Below are positions 60,868-64,000 of a DNA stretch of 64,000 nt, in pieces. The position numbers were made by a program, and so were the translations under genes. Source of the stretch: Colocasia esculenta. Taxonomy: Eukaryota; Streptophyta; Magnoliopsida; Alismatales; Araceae. The stretch lies in contig CM024766.1 in NCBI GenBank assembly GCA_014218235.1, forward strand, positions 73,459,207-73,523,206. Direction: 5' to 3'. Every line of letters begins with the position of its first letter. Position 1 is the stretch's first letter. Under the pieces are notes generated by a model that ran no database searches, was not told the DNA's origin, and saw nothing but the letters and a program-made list of their open reading frames with translations.

Positions 60868-62123
60868 CTACTTAGAAGTAGGTACCCAAATCTTTTTGGG
60901 TCCTTGATGGTTAGATGCATAAAAATATCCTTTCGGGATCCATACTAGGTGCCTTGTTGTGCAGGTGTTTACTGTGTGTCCTAATTTATTGCAATGAGAA
61001 CAACAATGAATATAATCTATTTTGCAGTTCTTATTATTTTTATGATGTCTGTTTAGAACACAATTTTTAGAAACCTTTTTCGTTTGATAATGCTTGTATT
61101 CAGGGGCCTTTTTCTGAGGCATTTTGGTTTCTTTTACAAATTTTGGCAAAGGATATTTTTCTGAAATTATGGCTTGTTTTCCTTTTTCCGGAGTTATGTA
61201 TCCGAGCCCTTGTTTACTATTTCCAGATTTTGACCCTTTTAAGCATAGGGCTAAAGATGTTTTCCCTCTAGTTAATTTTCTAACTGATTCTTTTAAATAG
61301 AGATTTTCTTCAGTTAGAGTTTTTAATTTTTCTTCTAACTCTAACTTCTCATTATTCTTGCTTTTCAAATCTTCATTTAAAAGATAATTATTATCTTTAC
61401 TGTCCTTTAATTATTTTTCTAGTTGCTCCAATTCGGATTTAAGATCAGAATTGGTGTTTTCCAAGCAAGTAGTGTTGTTTTTCAAATTTTTAAATTCTTT
61501 TACAACACCCTTATGCTTTTCATATAGTTCATTAAAGACTTCTTCTAAGTCTTCAGACTCTGACCCTGAATCAGTGCATGAATCAAAAAATGGGTCAGAA
61601 TGTACCTCATCTAGTCCAACCATGAGGGCTAGACTTACCTGCTTTTTCTCCGACTCTGAGCTTGATGATTCTGAGCTTGTGGCCTCTTCATTTTCCTAAG
61701 CAGTCGTCATTGCTTTTCTTTTGAATTTCTTGTGCTTCTTTTTGAACTTTTCTGGTTGACCAGTCTTCTTTAGTTTAGGACAATCTGGTCTTAGATGTCC
61801 AGGTTTTCTGCATTCATAGCAGACTGGTTCTTTTTCTATTCTCTCTTTCTTTTGAATCCTTCTTGATCTATTTTTCTTCTTCTTGAGAATTTTATGAAGG
61901 TTGGACAGTACTTCATCTACATCATTGTCTTCAGAATCTACATTTTGGAACTAGAAGAATAAGAAGTGGAAGGAGCAGCTGCAACTTTAAGAGTATTAGT
62001 ACATTTTTTTTATGAGCTTTCAGATAATCGCTCCATATTAATTTTATGTGCCATGAGGGAACCTATTAAGTTATCAATAGAAAGTTTGGTTAAGTCATGG
62101 GCTTCTTCAATATTAATTTCCGG
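60868..62123 (-). pseudogene. Element F gag with two zinc knuckles
   Basis: From high to low coordinates: capsid end (61950-62123), a Lys-rich stretch, knuckle CYECRKPGHLRPDC (61780-61821), an acidic serine-rich segment (SSESSSSESE, LALMVGLDEV), a Leu/Glu/Lys coiled coil (61411-61623, 61240-61368), and a second knuckle CSHCNKLGHTVNTC followed by HQGPKKIWVPTSK. Both knuckles are intact, unlike A's first one. Stops occur near 61410 and 61697. The N-terminus lies beyond G. Confidence 0.85.
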
Positions 62124-64000
62124 TGTAGCACCCCGGAAATTTTAATTATATAAAAATTCAAATAAATGGAAATAAATAATTTCCATAATATCGGAGTATT
62201 TAAAACATATATACCATTATCGTGTGTGCTAAAACACATCGGAAAATTCCGTAAAAATTATAAAGCAACTCTAAATATTATTACTAAATGTTTCACAAAG
62301 AAATTTGTGCCAAGAAAAATCAGATTAGCCAAGTTTAAAGTGTTTCATGACTTATTATCGTAATTCATGAATAAGTCGTAAAACCATTATCACACGTACT
62401 TGGATGAGTAAGAAAATTAAATAAAAATCATATATGGACTTCAAATAATATCCTATAATGACCCATCAAGAAATTTGGTTCAATAAAAATCATTTGGGCT
62501 AGGTTTAAGAGTGATTGCGACCGATTATCTAAATAAGGAAACAAGTCGGAAAACCGTTAACACGGAAATACGACGCAATAAAAAATTAAATAAAAGTATT
62601 AGGGAGACTTCTAACATTATATATTGATGACCCATTATCATAATTGGGCCAATGGGCAACATTTGGCCCAAAAATCAAATAAAGCTAGAAAATACATAGA
62701 AATTCGTAACCATAAATAAGCTGAAATTAAAAAGAGACAATTAGAGTTGAATTGGGATGCAATCATGCATTCATGGCAACCCAAATTCGTGCCTAACTAT
62801 GGGGGGAGGTTTCCTAATGCCTCACACACTCAAAGGGAGGAGGAAATCATCAAAAATAGGAAACCAAACATGCCAATCCCGAAATCCTCTTTTCCTAGTT
62901 ATAATAGGACTCCTAAACACCATGGTTACTTAAATACTCTTCACCCAAACCCTAGGAACGAATTTAGAACTTGCTAGGGTCGTGTGGAGGAGCTCTTGGT
63001 GGCTGAGGAGCTGTGGAACGACCACAAGAAGCCGTTCTTCTTCCCCTTCTCGTCTGCTGCGACCTGCACAAACCACCCTCTTGAAGTCGACCAAAGGTGA
63101 GTCAAACATAAACCAAACCTTGCAAGGCCTATACCCCTGGAAAGAGGGTCAAGTCTACGTTCTAACCCAAGTGGAATGCCCAAATTCCATGCAGTATACA
63201 CGGAGTAGTAAGCATTTTCCTCCAAGTGGTCTGAACACGGGTTTTTTGGAAAAATGGGACTTCTTCAACCCATAAGGTAGGTTTTCTCAGGCCAAACCTT
63301 AACATATCCTATACCACTGTGTCGAGCATCAAGTTAACTTTCATTTCCCACTGGTTTCATCGAATTTCATTTAGTAGATCTTGATTTATAAGCGTTTTGC
63401 CAAAGTCGCGCACTGTTAGAGCTTTTCCCGTTCTTAATATGTTTCATGTGTTTCAAAACCGAATTGGAGAAAACTCATAACATGAAAGTTATTCTACTAG
63501 TTGTTCTCGTCAGGTTTCATGTTGAACATTTTGTCTAAATCTCATTAGTTAGAGAGTTATAAGCATGGTAATAGGGCTGCTGCATAAAACTACGTCTTCA
63601 AGTTACCCTTGGTCTAACCTTGTGTTCCCCGTGATCAAAGCCTATCGAAACCACTCTTATTATCCAATTCCGATTTACTGGAAGTACCCTTGTACGCCTA
63701 GGTTGTTTTAAAACTGGTTTCGTTATTTTTCATACCCTGTACAAATTGTTCTCTATTTTAGAAGCACCCTATGTCAAAAGAAGGAAAGTCTGGTCCGCAA
63801 TCCAAGGCACTGTCCTTGCTCTGTCCGAGCCAGGCACGGACCCTGTGAATGCGACGGCCCGATATGTCGCTTTCAGAGGGTTGATTGCAACATACCCCTT
63901 GTCGCCTTCTCAAGGCGACATGCGTTCCGTCGCTATCCGGCTACCTGATCTGACGACCCTGTCGCGATGCTCACACCCCTGTGTCGCCTTCTGGGCCCGA
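62124..64000 (+). repeat. G: gypsy LTR, left part, running off the window
   Basis: It begins TGTAGCACCCCGGAAATTTT, close to C's TGTAGCAACCTGGATTTTT, and interrupts F's gag. The leader part has GACCAAAG|GTGAGT at 63096/63097, a strong splice donor in the place of C's. The end of the window (63770-64000) matches C's leader in wording (GTCCGCAATCCAAG, GCGACGGCCCGATA) but is clearly diverged. Frames inside are short and not recognisable. Confidence 0.85.

Larger units (their letters stand above)
58536..64000 (-). mobile_element. Element F: Sirevirus with pol deleted, gag cut by G
   Basis: The left LTR (58536-60462) is followed by a purine-tract region and then directly by the end of gag. Integrase, RT and RNase H are absent. 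Gag is readable to 62123, where LTR G begins. The other LTR must lie beyond the window. ATAAT (58531-58535) is the left target copy if the insertion was regular. F is thus a gag-bearing deletion derivative. Confidence 0.85.

Noticed and set aside
1..64000. A host protein-coding gene between the elements
   Set aside because: Almost all sequence is assigned to an element; the leftovers are element leaders, gaps or LTR parts.

Overview
This is a stretch of plant (angiosperm) nuclear DNA made essentially of nested LTR retrotransposons. I found no host gene, tRNA, rRNA or bacterial-type feature. Plant origin is inferred from Sirevirus-type Ty1/copia elements with an env-like third gene, chromodomain Ty3/gypsy elements, LTRs of 2-5 kb, and initiator-tRNA-Met primer sites. 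I cannot name the species. Every coding region is broken by stops, frameshifts or deletions, so all are called pseudogenes.

Layout. Letters are labels used in all entries. The host layer is E, a Ty3/gypsy element on + (pol pieces 229-301, 48788-51336, 53549-53730; 3' LTR from 53793). Inside its reverse transcriptase sits A, a Sirevirus on - (302-48787; LTRs 302-2582 and 46489-48787; env-like gene 2906-6005; pol 6627-9660; gag in three pieces). Inside A's gag sits D, a gypsy on - (12093-45489; target duplication GCTTT). Inside D's gag sits C, a gypsy on + (22750-40405). Inside C's pol sits B, a gypsy on + (28383-36820), the youngest. So the nest is five deep: E > A > D > C > B. Hand-counted LTR divergence falls in the same order for A, D, C and B.

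Side insertions are five solo LTRs. H5 (9942-11520, copia) lies in A's gag. H4 (12815-17589, gypsy, related to B) lies in D's 3' LTR. H3 (42322-44295, Sirevirus-type) lies in D's 5' LTR. H1 (51337-53548) lies in the end of E's pol and H2 (54907-57115) in E's 3' LTR, both Sirevirus-type. H1, H2 and H4 have perfect 5-bp target duplications and H3 has one with a single mismatch. Beyond them, F (from 58536) is a Sirevirus on - that has lost nearly all of pol. F's gag is interrupted at 62124 by G, a gypsy LTR that runs off the window.

How the parts work together: each element would be copied through an LTR-driven RNA, a tRNA-Met primer site, Gag particles and a protease-integrase-reverse transcriptase-RNase H polyprotein. 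The gypsy elements carry a chromodomain behind integrase. The most interesting signals are non-coding: a two-hairpin block kept with compensatory changes in all copia LTRs; element-specific CpG palindromes in the LTRs; two candidate introns in B's gag; and a candidate leader intron shared by several gypsy elements.
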